Below, in pieces: positions 1-10,448 of a DNA stretch of 55,995 bases. Each line of letters starts with the position of its first letter. Position 1 is the stretch's first letter. The notes under the pieces are model-generated. The model ran no database searches, was not told the origin of the DNA, and worked only from the letters and a program-made list of their open reading frames with translations. The stretch lies in assembly GCA_001661245.1 (NCBI GenBank), contig KV454012.1, forward strand, positions 1,414,474 to 1,470,468, in the 5' to 3' direction. The translations under genes and the position numbers were made by a program. Source of the DNA: Pachysolen tannophilus NRRL Y-2460 (Eukaryota > Ascomycota > Pichiomycetes > Alaninales > Pachysolenaceae).

Positions 1-513
1 AAGTTTTAAAAATTTTTTTTTTTTCTTTTTTTTTTCTTTTTCTCTGATAAGCGAAGCGGTACTTAACTTTGGGGATAATAATTAGTTCCCTAAAATTACC
101 TTTAAGAAAACCAAAAAAAAGTTGTCATTCTTTTTTTTTTTTGTTTTCTCTCTTCTCTCTAAAGAGGTTTTAAAATCAAGTGTTTGGTATTGGTATCTAG
201 ACTTGAAATAATCTTTTTTTAATTATGATTAGGATGTTCTCCGAGGGAATCTAATTACAGACATGCCAATAAACGGCTTTTCCCAGCGGGTGTGAATGTG
301 ATTTTTTAGTGTGTATGCACGATTTGTAGCCCGGAATAAGGCCATCGGTTCCGCGCATAGATATGCGTATTTTCAAACACTTTTACAGGAAATCAAGAAC
401 GAAGTAAACAAGTCTTACATGAAAGTATAAGGGAGGTGGTGGTGAGTAGTTGATGCGTATTTTTCATTTTCTATATTTTAAATTTTAAATTTTGAATTTC
501 AAATTTTAATTTT
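1..513. other. Intergenic, left edge to SYT1 3' end
   Basis: No gene is supported here. The first 170 bases hold long pyrimidine tracts. Bases 230-430 are less AT-rich, but I find no tRNA-like internal promoter boxes, no long reading frame and no clear hairpin. The stretch is downstream of SYT1 (minus strand) and may carry the promoter of a gene lying off the left edge. Confidence 0.5.
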
Positions 514-3500
514 TTAACAGTCATAATAAACTGTTTCATTACTTTTAACATGAGATAGGACCCTTGCAAAATTATTATTATTATTAACATTGTCCTCTAT
601 ATTTTCAGTTGAATTTGAATGGTTTGGATCAATGGCAATTTCAGAAAAACTATCATTTATTCTGTAATCAACCAATAGTTTAAGACTTGTATTTGTAAAA
701 TTTCTTGATAAATCACTTTTAACAATGCTTTCATCATCGTATTCATCAACAATATCATCTGCAGTTGTATCATGCGTGATATCTTGTAATTCTTGTTGTG
801 ATAATTCATATTTTAAAATTTTCATAAATGTTCCATTTTTAGTTAATTCAAACCAACACCAACTTAATTTTGAATTTAATAATTTTGCAGAATAAATTAA
901 ATTTTCTTTAGTTTTATAATTGAAAGGTGTTAAATTTTGAAAATTTTGACATAATTTAACTAAATCTCTTAATGCATTTTTTGAATTTTTAAAATTTTTA
1001 CCAAGTTTTAATAATCTATCAGACAGTGATGAATTACAAATTAATGACATTTCATTTAAATGATTATTAATATCCATCAACTGTGGTGGTTTATTTAAAA
1101 TCGAACCACTCAACAGAGAAAGATAATTAATGTTTAATATCCATGAACGTGAATCATTTCCATTTGGAACAGAATAAACTCCTTTGGAGTTTTTACCAAA
1201 TATAATAAATTTATTTAAATCCAATTTATTCTTATGATTTCCTCCTGTATGAGAATCAGAATCTTTGTAATAATTATCAAATTCATTTTGTTTTATTCTT
1301 GTTGCAAATAAATTACATGAATTATTATATAACATCATATTTGGTTCGTTATCAAATACAATATTATTATTTTGTGATTCTTCCAATATAATAATTTCAT
1401 GATTATTTGTTTCTAAAAAGGGTTTCGAAATTTTGAAAAAATTAATATCTTTATAAAAAATTAAACCAAAAGATGTTAAAATAACAAAATAACGTTTCCA
1501 AAATTTTTTAGTACTAGTTAATTTCTTAGATTCTTCTTTATACATTATCCCCATTTTGAAAACTCTTGTGATATACATCAAATCATCATTATCATTTTGA
1601 TCTAAACCTAATTTATCATGATTATTTGGAAGTAAGGCTATCTTCTTATTTTGATTTGTTAAAAATGAAATTTTAGATTTCGATAATTTTAACAATATCT
1701 TTGGTTCTGAAGATAACAAATTATTTTTCAAATTTTGGAAAATATCAACATCAATTTCATCAGTATTTTTCCAAAAATTATCAAAGTACTCGTCATCAAA
1801 TTTCCGGATTTGTTGTTCATCAGATATTTTAACATTTGTTATATCTTCTCTCGCATTTAAATAAGGGTTATCCAATTGAAAAAATTGTCCAAGTGCCAAT
1901 TCTTTCTTATTTTTAGAATCTAATACATATTCATAAACACTTTCACGATCAATAGATATTGGCAAAGAAAAAAAACTGCTTGCTCTTCTTCTACTAGTCG
2001 AAGTCATACTAGAATTGCTGAGATTAGATCTAATGATCGACCTGGTTATTTCTTCTTCATTTTTGTTGACATTAGTATTTGTAAATTTGTGATTAGAATC
2101 TTTCATTAAGCTATCTTTTTGTGACTTTGATAAATTCTTGTCATTTTTCAAAAGTTCTAAACCTTTATTATTATTCGATCTTAACAATAAATTTAACAAG
2201 TTTTCTTCAAATCTTTTAAATGGAGTATATGTAATATTATCATAATAATATTCCAAAATTTCCTTTGATATCAAGTTTTTCATTAGTAATTCATTGCTAT
2301 CCTCCAATTTTGAAAATTCTTCATGATCCTTATAATGATTTTCCAAATTGTCAATAATGATCTTAACAAAATCAAATTTAGACATTTTTTTCTTATTATT
2401 TGGATTAAAATAATCGGTATGTAAAACCAATAAAGAAAACGTTAATATGTAACAAAGTTCCACACTATAAACAATTTCTTGGTTTTGGATATAAAAATGG
2501 TTTGCAAATTCTCGTATAACACGATCAATTTGTTGAGTTTCCTTAGGTAATTCATTTAGAATCAAAAATTTCCTTAAAGACAAATCAATCACTTCATTTT
2601 TAAAATCATAGTAGTTGAAATAATAATCCAAAGCTGATTTATTGAATTCCGAGTCTTTGGTAGTTATTAGCTGAATTATTTTTTGAATTTTATTATTGAT
2701 CACTAAACGGTTGATATAAGTTTCAGGTGTCTCATTTTCTAAAGGAAATTGTGAGGTTAAAAAACTAAGAGAATTATTTGAACCAGATGAAGGTGTTATA
2801 GGTAATGAAGCCGTTGCAGAAGTCAGCATGTTAGGACTTGGAAATGTAAAATCATCTACCAAAACATCTTCTTGAATAAACCCATGATCACTACTTGGTG
2901 TTGGGAGATTAGGATCTGGAGAGAAAGTATGACTGTTTTCCATATCCAAAAATGAACTTGCTCTCCTCAATCTGATAAAAGTTGTTATAGCGTTTAATAC
3001 ACCTGAATTAGTTGTGGTAGTCGCCCTCAGACTATTTGAAGAATAATTACTTCCAAAACCAGGAAATAAATTGCCCGTTGCAGTTGTTTCAGAAGACGAA
3101 GGATTTTCATTGTTTAATCTCAATGGTGATCTTTCATTACCATCCTGGGATATGAATTTGTTCTTCACGCTTCCACTATTACTTTTGTTGGTGTGATCCA
3201 AAGCACTAACAGTTCTGCTTCTTTGCCTTGAAACCAACTTACTTGGGGTATTTGCATTACTGCTAACTGTGGAGGTTGTTGGTGAGTTTGGAGATTGTTT
3301 GGATCCTGGACGAGACAAAAATGTGGCAGTGGTGGCTTTCTCTGCTTTTGTTGGTGCCTTAGTAGTTGGTTTTGAAAGCGTCGAAGAATAGACTGACGAG
3401 TCCGAGGATGTATCCTCATCTTTTTCAGTATCGTATTTGACAGATTGAAAAGATACTGATCTATGATACGGTATTCTTGAGGTTGTTGGAACTAATTTCG

Positions 3501-4455
3501 TTAGATCCTTTCCAGCAGTTGTATCAACTGCAACCTGTTTATGTTTATCTGAAGCTTGTAGTGCTCCGTTTGTATTTGGTGGTGAAATCGTTGGGCTTTT
3601 CATGGAAGTGGATGGAATTTTCTGGAAACCAGATGCAAGGGTATCGGGAGAAACTGATAAATTGAACGATCCTTCTGGGGAACTGATTACTGGTAATGAA
3701 CCGGAAATGTCTATATCTTCCTTCATTTCACTATTTACACGCCTTGAGAATGTTCTTTGTATTTTAGCTAATGGATTGAACAACGATAATGATGAGGTAG
3801 AAGAATTTTTCTTATGTAGGGTGGTACGATTATTGATAACAGTAGTCTTTGATTCCTTGTCTATCTTGGTTCCTGTTCCTAAATTTGGAGAGCTTACTTC
3901 ACTATCAGGTGAATCCAAATCGGTAATTGACTTATTTTCCTTATTTTCCTTATTTTTCTTTTTCAAATCCAATAATGACTTTACCCTTTTACCATTTTTC
4001 AGTCCAGAAAGTTTCAAAGGTGCTTCAGATTTAAATGTCACATGTGAATTTGAACTATTTCCTTCTGCAGCAACACCACCAAGCAAAGATGAAAATTCAG
4101 AAACAGTGGGGGAACCCAAGCTATTAGCAGTGGATCTAGAAGGTATAGGATTGCTTGATCGTGAAATGGAGATATGAAAATTAGTGGTTCCATTACCAGT
4201 ACCAGTACCATTACCAGTACTTGCATTACTACCAATATTACTACCAGCGTCAACGAGAACCTCACCAGAACTTATTGGGTCAGTCCCACTATTGCTCCTT
4301 ATCAAGTGATTTGAAGTTAAAGAGGATGATTTTTTATGATTACCATAAAACTTTGAAGGTAGAAACTTGAATGAATTTCTGCGGGTATCATTTAAATTAT
4401 TATTCGTATTATTATGTACCGGAGGTCTTTGTTCATCTTTGTTCCCACTATTCAT
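514..4455 (-). CDS. SYT1: SYT1-type Sec7/PH-domain Arf guanine nucleotide exchange factor
   Basis: Sequence of 1313 aa starting at an ATG. The first ~550 residues are Ser/Thr/Asn-rich and look disordered, with many basic-Ser motifs. A Sec7 domain follows at about 580-780: the segment KETQQIDRVIREFA carries the catalytic Glu finger (about residue 636), and LLVLHTDYFNPN with KKMSKFDF matches the second conserved Sec7 motif. A PH domain lies at about 990-1130 (FWKRYFVILTSFGLIFYKD is its first strands). Known role of the family: activates Arf-type GTPases (Arl1/Arf) at the trans-Golgi in vesicle traffic. The size is close to S. cerevisiae Syt1 (about 1226 aa, from memory). The neighbouring genes RDS3 and ASR1 are also its neighbours in S. 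cerevisiae, which strengthens the name. Confidence 0.88.
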   Translation of the reverse strand: MNSGNKDEQRPPVHNNTNNNLNDTRRNSFKFLPSKFYGNHKKSSSLTSNHLIRSNSGTDPISSGEVLVDAGSNIGSNASTGNGTGTGNGTTNFHISISRSSNPIPSRSTANSLGSPTVSEFSSLLGGVAAEGNSSNSHVTFKSEAPLKLSGLKNGKRVKSLLDLKKKNKENKENKSITDLDSPDSEVSSPNLGTGTKIDKESKTTVINNRTTLHKKNSSTSSLSLFNPLAKIQRTFSRRVNSEMKEDIDISGSLPVISSPEGSFNLSVSPDTLASGFQKIPSTSMKSPTISPPNTNGALQASDKHKQVAVDTTAGKDLTKLVPTTSRIPYHRSVSFQSVKYDTEKDEDTSSDSSVYSSTLSKPTTKAPTKAEKATTATFLSRPGSKQSPNSPTTSTVSSNANTPSKLVSRQRSRTVSALDHTNKSNSGSVKNKFISQDGNERSPLRLNNENPSSSETTATGNLFPGFGSNYSSNSLRATTTTNSGVLNAITTFIRLRRASSFLDMENSHTFSPDPNLPTPSSDHGFIQEDVLVDDFTFPSPNMLTSATASLPITPSSGSNNSLSFLTSQFPLENETPETYINRLVINNKIQKIIQLITTKDSEFNKSALDYYFNYYDFKNEVIDLSLRKFLILNELPKETQQIDRVIREFANHFYIQNQEIVYSVELCYILTFSLLVLHTDYFNPNNKKKMSKFDFVKIIIDNLENHYKDHEEFSKLEDSNELLMKNLISKEILEYYYDNITYTPFKRFEENLLNLLLRSNNNKGLELLKNDKNLSKSQKDSLMKDSNHKFTNTNVNKNEEEITRSIIRSNLSNSSMTSTSRRRASSFFSLPISIDRESVYEYVLDSKNKKELALGQFFQLDNPYLNAREDITNVKISDEQQIRKFDDEYFDNFWKNTDEIDVDIFQNLKNNLLSSEPKILLKLSKSKISFLTNQNKKIALLPNNHDKLGLDQNDNDDLMYITRVFKMGIMYKEESKKLTSTKKFWKRYFVILTSFGLIFYKDINFFKISKPFLETNNHEIIILEESQNNNIVFDNEPNMMLYNNSCNLFATRIKQNEFDNYYKDSDSHTGGNHKNKLDLNKFIIFGKNSKGVYSVPNGNDSRSWILNINYLSLLSGSILNKPPQLMDINNHLNEMSLICNSSLSDRLLKLGKNFKNSKNALRDLVKLCQNFQNLTPFNYKTKENLIYSAKLLNSKLSWCWFELTKNGTFMKILKYELSQQELQDITHDTTADDIVDEYDDESIVKSDLSRNFTNTSLKLLVDYRINDSFSEIAIDPNHSNSTENIEDNVNNNNNFARVLSHVKSNETVYYDC

Positions 4456-5155
4456 AATGCTGAAAAATCTGAAATAATGCCTATTAATGATATAATATAC
4501 AGTATATAACTAGAAGAACAGCCGTGACTTATTCATTTACAGCAATTTGACTGATTCCAGTAATATTCAATTCTTCATCTGGCAGTCCTGCTTTACAACA
4601 AATACATTTATCATGTAGAAACTTCTTTATTAACTAGAAATTTAACCCGACAAAAAGCGACGCCAAGGTAGTGCTAAATATTGCTAAGTTTCCTATTCAG
4701 GAATTATAGCTTAAAAAAATACACACTGCACCATTCACACCACTCACACCATTTATACAACCTGCACCACTTACACCACTTGCACCATCAAAATAACACA
4801 CTACACCACACACTACACCACTGATAAAATACTTTTTTTTTTTTTCTAACACTTATATTTATAGCTTTTACAACCACCATCATCACCACCATTACTACTA
4901 TGACTACGGCTATTACTGCTACTGCAACCACCAGTGGCAAATGTAAATTCGAAACAAAAGTTTTGCATCAAATTTTTTCTCCCCCCCATTGATCTATTTT
5001 TTTTTTTTTCTTTTTTGGGCCTAATTTACTTTATTGTGATAAATAATAAATACATACATGAATTAAATTTAGTTAATCATAATTTATATACTGAAAAAAT
5101 TCTAATTATTTTAACTGTTTGACAAGAAGAAAATCTCTTTTTTTCCCTTTTGATT
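4456..5155. promoter_or_regulatory. SYT1 upstream region with CAC-rich repeats
   Basis: Seven hundred bases between the SYT1 start and the RDS3 stop; both genes are on the minus strand, so this is the SYT1 promoter plus the RDS3 3' region. It holds two strand-biased blocks without T-tracts, a CACCAYTNR-like 9-nt array (4721-4823) and a degenerate CAC/TAC trinucleotide stretch (about 4871-4935). Poly-T runs follow at 4831-4843 and 4998-5012. Small open frames here have no coding character. Confidence 0.6.
4721..4823. repeat. Degenerate 9-nt CACCA-type minisatellite
   Basis: Units such as CACCACTCA, CACCATTTA, CACCACTTA and CACCACTTG follow one another with a 9-nt step, then decay into ACACTACACCAC repeats. 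The strand is almost free of G. It lies in the upstream region of SYT1, where it reads as a GT-rich tract in the direction of transcription. Confidence 0.75.
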
Positions 5156-5509
5156 TCAAAATCCAATACCTGCACCATTCCTAGTTACATTAGTTTGTTT
5201 TTTCTTTTCATAAAACAAATCTGTTCTTGCAGTACCTATATTGATAATTCTAGGACATCCATCTCTATCCTTCTCCAATTTACAACATTCCTTACAATAA
5301 TAAGCATCGCTTATACCTTTATTCCCACATATTATACATTTCCCGCTATTTTTACCAAATGAACATTCATCACAAATTCTTACTTTCGATGCAGGATTAA
5401 CATATGAATCACAAACGGGACATTTGCCATCACATTTTATACATAGTTTCCCCACGGTAGTACCAGGTTGCTTATAGCACATCACTAAATCAAGTTGGTG
5501 GCGGGACAT
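5156..5509 (-). CDS. RDS3: RDS3/PHF5A, SF3b subunit of the U2 snRNP
   Basis: Small zinc protein of 117 aa (PHF5A is about 110 aa, S. cerevisiae Rds3 107 aa). The start [10 protein letters not shown] and the Cys pairs [20 protein letters not shown] and YYCKECC give the characteristic knot of CxxC zinc motifs, ending in the conserved ERDGCPRI-like segment ([13 protein letters not shown]). The family is a core component of SF3b and holds the branch-point adenosine pocket of the U2 snRNP. This fits a genome whose introns here carry TACTAAC-type boxes. The gene is divergent from ASR1 with 232 bp between the starts, the same arrangement I recall for YPR094W/YPR093C. Confidence 0.96.
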   Translation of the reverse strand: MSRHQLDLVMCYKQPGTTVGKLCIKCDGKCPVCDSYVNPASKVRICDECSFGKNSGKCIICGNKGISDAYYCKECCKLEKDRDGCPRIINIGTARTDLFYEKKKQTNVTRNGAGIGF

Positions 5510-5741
5510 CTCTGATCTATTCTTTCTCTATCCCTTTCCTTATCCTCAATTCCTAAGTTCTCTTTTAACAATAATTTATATATAAATATTCTTTATGATA
5601 TAAAAATTTTTTTTCTTTTTTTTTTTTTTTTGCTTGTATTTTAGATGATGATTAGATAAAGTGTATTAAAATAATTAGGAATTATTTTAAAAAATGCTCA
5701 AAAATACTTATTAAGCACGTATCAAGAAATAGTAGAATAAA

Positions 5742-7281
5742 ATGGAAGAACGAGAAGAGGCCAGTGAGCTACAGAAAGACGTTATTACCAATGGAGATGT
5801 AGTTCCTGGTGTTGAAACGATAGATCACCGGCTTGAAATTGTTAACGATTGGGAGGTTGAAATACCAATACTGGCAAAAGAAGAAATAATCGAAGAAAAT
5901 ACAGAAGAAGAGGACTTGTGTTCTATTTGTTTGGATGCTTTACCGAGTTCACTAGAGACGTTGGTTAGAACGACTAGAAATTCGCAAGTAACAGCTGCTG
6001 TTAGACCTTGTGGTCATATTTATCATGATTTTTGTATTAGATCATGGTCAGAAAGAGCAAATAGTTGTCCTAAATGTAGAACAAAATTTAACAAGATTGA
6101 ATTACTCTCACAAAATAAAGTTATTGATACTATAAAGGTTAAGGATAAAAAATTACCCATTGAAGTGGATACAGATGATGGATGGTTACCAGAAGAAGAA
6201 CAAGGTTATTACTATGAAGGTTATGATGAAGATTATGATCCAGATTATTATCCAAGAAATAGAATTGATTCATCAGCAGTGGTTCATTCTATATGTATAT
6301 TATGCGATGAACGATCTTCTCCTTTGACTGGATTAGCTGTTTGTAATAGTTGTTCAGGGAGTTATCATCCCAATTGTCTTGGAGGATTAACTGGCTTAGA
6401 AAATTGGAATTGTCCTATGTGTGATTCATTACAGTTAAATGAAAGTATTATACGTCCTCAAAGTGATGCTGGTTTTTTGACAAGGAGAGGTCAGAGGAGT
6501 AGTATTTTCCAAACAACTTCAAATTCGTTTATATCGAATTTGAGAAGAGAAATAAGGACAAGTAGAAGAACTGTACTAGGATTACCTATTAATGTTTCAC
6601 CACAACGTACTAGAAGAAGTCCAAGAGTTAGAAGAAGGACAAGAACTAACAATAACAACATCAACAGTAATAATAATAGTGTCAATACAAGATATAGAAA
6701 CACGGATGGAACAATTGATGGTGTGGTAGGCGGAATGTTTCCACCATTAAGTCCCGTATCAGTTGCTCCACCTGTAGAAGAACCAAAAGTTACAAGAGAA
6801 GAAGCAGATGCTTGGAAATTATATGATTTAGCCAAGAAGAAAAAAGAAAATGAAGATGAATTAGAGTTAGTTGCTGAGTGTTCGACCTCTAAGAAGAGGA
6901 AATCTCCTGCACCAAGTAGAACTTTGACACCCATAGAAAGTGGAAGCAACACTAATTCGAGACTTGAATCAATATCTAAAGTAGAGAAAAAAATTAAGAG
7001 ACCAGTACGAAGAAAACATAATGATGATATACTGAAATGTAATTCCAAAGAGAGTGCATATTCCAAAATTGCTGAAACAGAGGCAGATTCAACATTTAAA
7101 TCATTATTATCTAATATTCGAAGAAGTTCAACTAGTAGCACAGATAGAACTGTGTCAACAAGTTTTCAATCAGTGAATAAACCATTATTCGATAATAACA
7201 ATATCAACAAAACTATTTTACCAATTTCTCCCACCTCTCTTTCAGCATCTCCAGAATTAAGTCCACATAATAACAATAAGA

Positions 7282-7324
<43 letters not shown>

Positions 7325-7901
7325 AAGTGATGACGAGCTAGAAGTTGTTGATGATAAAGGAACACCCATAAAGGATCGTATTGTTAGTAAGATGTTAGTT
7401 GACAATAGCTTTAAGATGACAAAACTTACTGTGGATGCATTAGAGAGACATAATATTGAAACTTTGCCTACACTTTCAACTACATCGACAATAGAAGATA
7501 TTCCAGGCCATAAATCAGAAAAGATGAAAAGAGAAAATTCTGGTTTGTCACTTGAACAAAAACAATTTGTTCAAAAAATCATTGTGAGATCTAAATTAAA
7601 ACCTTTTTTCCAAAAGGGTAAGATAAATTCATCACAGTACACAAGTATAAATAAAAATGTTTCGAGATATCTATACAAGATAATAAACGATAACGAAGAT
7701 ACACAAAAGGGTGACTCAATTTTCCTAAATAAAGTGAATCATTTAGTTGAACTAAGAGAAAGATATGACGTTGAAGATTTTGATGAATTTATAAAAAAAT
7801 TCCATTACAATGACAAAAATGATTACGGATTCAAAAAATATGAAGATATTGTGGAAAAATTAGTAAGAGAAGAAATCAAATCTTTAAGCAAGCAAGAATA
7901 G
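5742..7901 (+). CDS. ASR1: ASR1-type RING-PHD ubiquitin ligase (PHRF1-like architecture)
   Basis: Protein of 719 aa. A RING-H2 finger lies at about 66-120 (CSICLDAL, then CGHIYHDFC, then CPKC). A C4HC3 PHD finger lies at about 187-227 (CILCD, CNSCSGSYHPNC, CPMC). A basic Arg-rich stretch (about 280-305), a long low-complexity middle with poly-Asn from AAT/AAC repeats (about 507-528), and a helical C-terminal domain (about 605-715, VRSKLKPFFQKGKINSSQY) follow. S. cerevisiae Asr1 binds the phosphorylated RNA polymerase II CTD and ubiquitylates the polymerase, but is only about 288 aa. The extra C-terminal domain here resembles the C-terminal module of animal PHRF1. Its identity rests on the RING-PHD pair and its divergent position beside RDS3. 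Confidence 0.82.
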
Positions 7902-8407
7902 TTCAATCTCCATCCCCATCTCCATCATTACTAATAAACTAATATTTGAAATGTTTTTTTATTCTATGATATAAAAGTAATCAAGTATCTAGAGTTCGGA
8001 TATCGGATCCCGGATCAAGGATCTCGGCAGCAACTAACTGGTTTTTTTTCCCCTTTCCGAACTCCTTATAAAAATTTCATTTCTTGCTTCCATCCTGCCC
8101 AAAATGGGCGGGGAAAGACGTGTAGAAGCTCAAAGGGATTCACCGCTGAAAGCCGCTCTTCGGCTAAGAGAAATTCTTTGGAAAAAAAATTTAAAAGAAA
8201 AAAAATTTTTACCTTTATGCATAACTACTAAGGTAAACACATTTATATTGACGGTATATATAATATAAGTGTAGTCAGCCGTAAGGAATTAGTAATCCTT
8301 TTAATGGTATATATAAGTTATTAAGTTCTTCAGCTTAAATACTCTGCTTCTTTTTCTGTTAATCATTTTTGTTATAGATTGTGTAAGGGGAGAAGGAAAA
8401 GGAAAGG

Positions 8408-8441
<34 letters not shown>

Positions 8442-8455
8442 TTGTGTATTAAGAA
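7902..8455. promoter_or_regulatory. Promoter of the MFS transporter gene
   Basis: Region of 554 bp between the ASR1 stop and the transporter start, both on the plus strand. It holds overlapping CGG-N4-CGG motifs at 7997-8013, a GC-richer stretch at 8090-8165 with short inverted repeats (GCCC AAAAT GGGC at 8097-8109), two GGTATATATA-type TATA candidates near 8254 and 8306, and an AAT trinucleotide run (8410-8440) just before the start codon. Confidence 0.7.
7997..8013 (+). promoter_or_regulatory. Two overlapping CGG-N4-CGG zinc-cluster sites (drug-response-element-like)
   Basis: The sequence CGGATATCGGATCCCGG contains CGG triplets at 7997, 8004 and 8011, each pair separated by four bases. A fourth CGG occurs at 8025. 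The first 12 bases equal the core of the C. albicans CDR1 drug response element bound by the zinc-cluster factor Tac1, as I remember it (CGGATATCGGATA). The site is about 450 bp before the start of an MFS transporter gene. Function is inferred. Confidence 0.55.
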
Positions 8456-10237
8456 ATGAGTGAGATTTCTAGTACTAGTTCGCGGACTTCTTCGTCATCG
8501 AAACTGGTATCTACCAGTAATGTTGCAGGTTCTGAGACTGATCGGGAAAATAATGAAGAGAAATTGGACAGAAGGTCGTCATCATCTTCATCTATTTCTA
8601 GGGTTTCTTTGAAAGATGTTGATGATCCTGAAGCATTTTGTCCAGGTTCAAAGGTAAGAGATGAAGATACATCTGCACTGGGTGAATCTCTTTATGATGC
8701 TAATAGAACTGTTTCAAGGATATTGACGAATGCAGAAGAAATTGAACTGAATACTGTTAAATGTCAAAATGAAGAATTACCATTTGGTATGGGATTTAAT
8801 AAACCGTTTCCTCCTGAATTACCTGATAAGAAATTATACTCAGTTACATTTGATGGACCTAATGATCCTTTACACCCTCATAATTGGGCTTGGAGTAAAA
8901 AAATTACATTTTTTTTCCTCTTAGTTATGTATACTTTTTCACTTGCATTCTCTTCAGCAGCATATTCTCCTGCTGTAGATGTCTTGGCTGAAAAATATCA
9001 TGTTAATGAAGTTGTTACTACATTAGGTGTTAGTTTATACGTGTTGGGATTTGCTAGTGGTCCTGTCATTTATGCTCCATTATCAGAATTATATGGAAGG
9101 AAACCAATTTTAATTATTTCTTCATTTTTATTTACAGTTTTCCAATTTGCCGTTGCTACAGCTGAAAATTTACAAACAATATTGATTTGTAGATTTTTTG
9201 GTTCATTTACAGGATCTTCTGCATTGGTAGTAGTTCCAGCTGCATTTGCAGATATGTTCCCAAATAAATATCGTGGTAATGCAATTAATTGTTTTGCTAT
9301 GGTGGTATTTGTAGGTCCATTGATTGCACCTATTGTTGGTACTTTTATTACAGAAAGTTATTTAGGTTGGAGATGGACTTCTTATATTACTGGTATCATG
9401 GGAGGTTTTGCTTCTTTATGTATATGTTTATTCTTTGAAGAAACTCATCATCCAATAATATTAGTTAATAAGGCAAGATATTTAAGAAGAAGAACAGGTA
9501 ATTGGGGAATATATGCTCCTCAAGAAGAAGCAACTTTAACTTTTAGAGAAATTCTTGAAAATAATATTTCTAGACCAGTTAAACTTTTATTTACAGAACC
9601 AATTATTTTTTTGTTAAGTATTTATAATGCTTTCATTTATGGAATATTATACTTATTTTTAACTGCATACCCACTTGTGTTTTATGATGGTTATAAGATG
9701 AAAGCAGGTGTTTCCGAATTGCCATATTTGGGTTTAGTTATTGGAATGTTAATTGGTGGGTTATATTGTATGTACGTTGAAAAAAGTTGTAACGAAAAAA
9801 TGAAAGCTAATAATAATAAACCTGTTCCAGAAGCCAGATTACCTCCAATCATGGTTGGAGGTATTGCATTTCCAATTGGTTTATTCTGGTTCACATGGTC
9901 AGGTAACTATCATGAGTCAGTACATTGGATGGTTCCAACTGCTTCTGGTCTCTTTTCCGGATTTGGGTTGTTAACAATTTTCATTCCTTCATTGAATTAT
10001 ATTGTTGATTCTTATTTAATTTTAGCAGCTTCTGCTTTGGCTGCAAATACTTTAGTTAGATCAGCTTTTGCAACTGCATTCCCTCTTTTCGCAAAATTCA
10101 TGTTTGTCGGAATGGGTACTAATTGGGCAGGTTTGTTGATTGGTTTAGTCGGTGTTGCATTAGCTCCAGTTCCATTTGCATTCTATATATATGGTAAAAG
10201 AATAAGAGAAAAGTCTAAATATGCTTTTGTTTTATGA
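8456..10237 (+). CDS. DHA1-family MFS transporter, NAG3/NAG4 (TMP1/TMP2)- or FLU1-like
   Basis: Protein of 593 aa: a Ser-rich, acidic cytoplasmic N-terminus of about 145 residues, then twelve predicted membrane segments in two groups of six with a central loop near residues 345-375. The hallmark loop after TM2, GPVIYAPLSELYGRKPILI, is MFS motif A of the drug:proton antiporter-1 group (Tpo1, Flu1). The DPLHPHNWAWSKK segment before TM1 is also typical. Known relatives export drugs or polyamines. In C. albicans the NAG3/NAG4 transporters of this family lie in the GlcNAc gene cluster, and here the gene is convergent with DAC1. A role in GlcNAc response or drug efflux is therefore plausible, not shown. 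Promoter motifs resemble a drug response element. Confidence 0.85.
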   Translation: MSEISSTSSRTSSSSKLVSTSNVAGSETDRENNEEKLDRRSSSSSSISRVSLKDVDDPEAFCPGSKVRDEDTSALGESLYDANRTVSRILTNAEEIELNTVKCQNEELPFGMGFNKPFPPELPDKKLYSVTFDGPNDPLHPHNWAWSKKITFFFLLVMYTFSLAFSSAAYSPAVDVLAEKYHVNEVVTTLGVSLYVLGFASGPVIYAPLSELYGRKPILIISSFLFTVFQFAVATAENLQTILICRFFGSFTGSSALVVVPAAFADMFPNKYRGNAINCFAMVVFVGPLIAPIVGTFITESYLGWRWTSYITGIMGGFASLCICLFFEETHHPIILVNKARYLRRRTGNWGIYAPQEEATLTFREILENNISRPVKLLFTEPIIFLLSIYNAFIYGILYLFLTAYPLVFYDGYKMKAGVSELPYLGLVIGMLIGGLYCMYVEKSCNEKMKANNNKPVPEARLPPIMVGGIAFPIGLFWFTWSGNYHESVHWMVPTASGLFSGFGLLTIFIPSLNYIVDSYLILAASALAANTLVRSAFATAFPLFAKFMFVGMGTNWAGLLIGLVGVALAPVPFAFYIYGKRIREKSKYAFVL

Positions 10238-10448
10238 ATTTCCATTTTTTTTTTTTTTAAATCATTTTAAATAATTTCTTTTATAATCGCTTAATACAAT
10301 TTACTTTTTAATAATATTCTTTATTAACTATAGTAAGGAAATGAAAGATAGAAAAGTTGAAAAAAAAAAAAAAAATAGTATTATTAAATTTATTTATATC
10401 CAAAATATCCAATTTGTATTATACTGTTTGCTATATCTTTATATCTAT

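Noticed and set aside
6491-7405. Long frames antisense to ASR1
   Set aside because: Leu-rich translations of AAT/Asn repeats and of the mirror codon pattern of ASR1; shadow frames.
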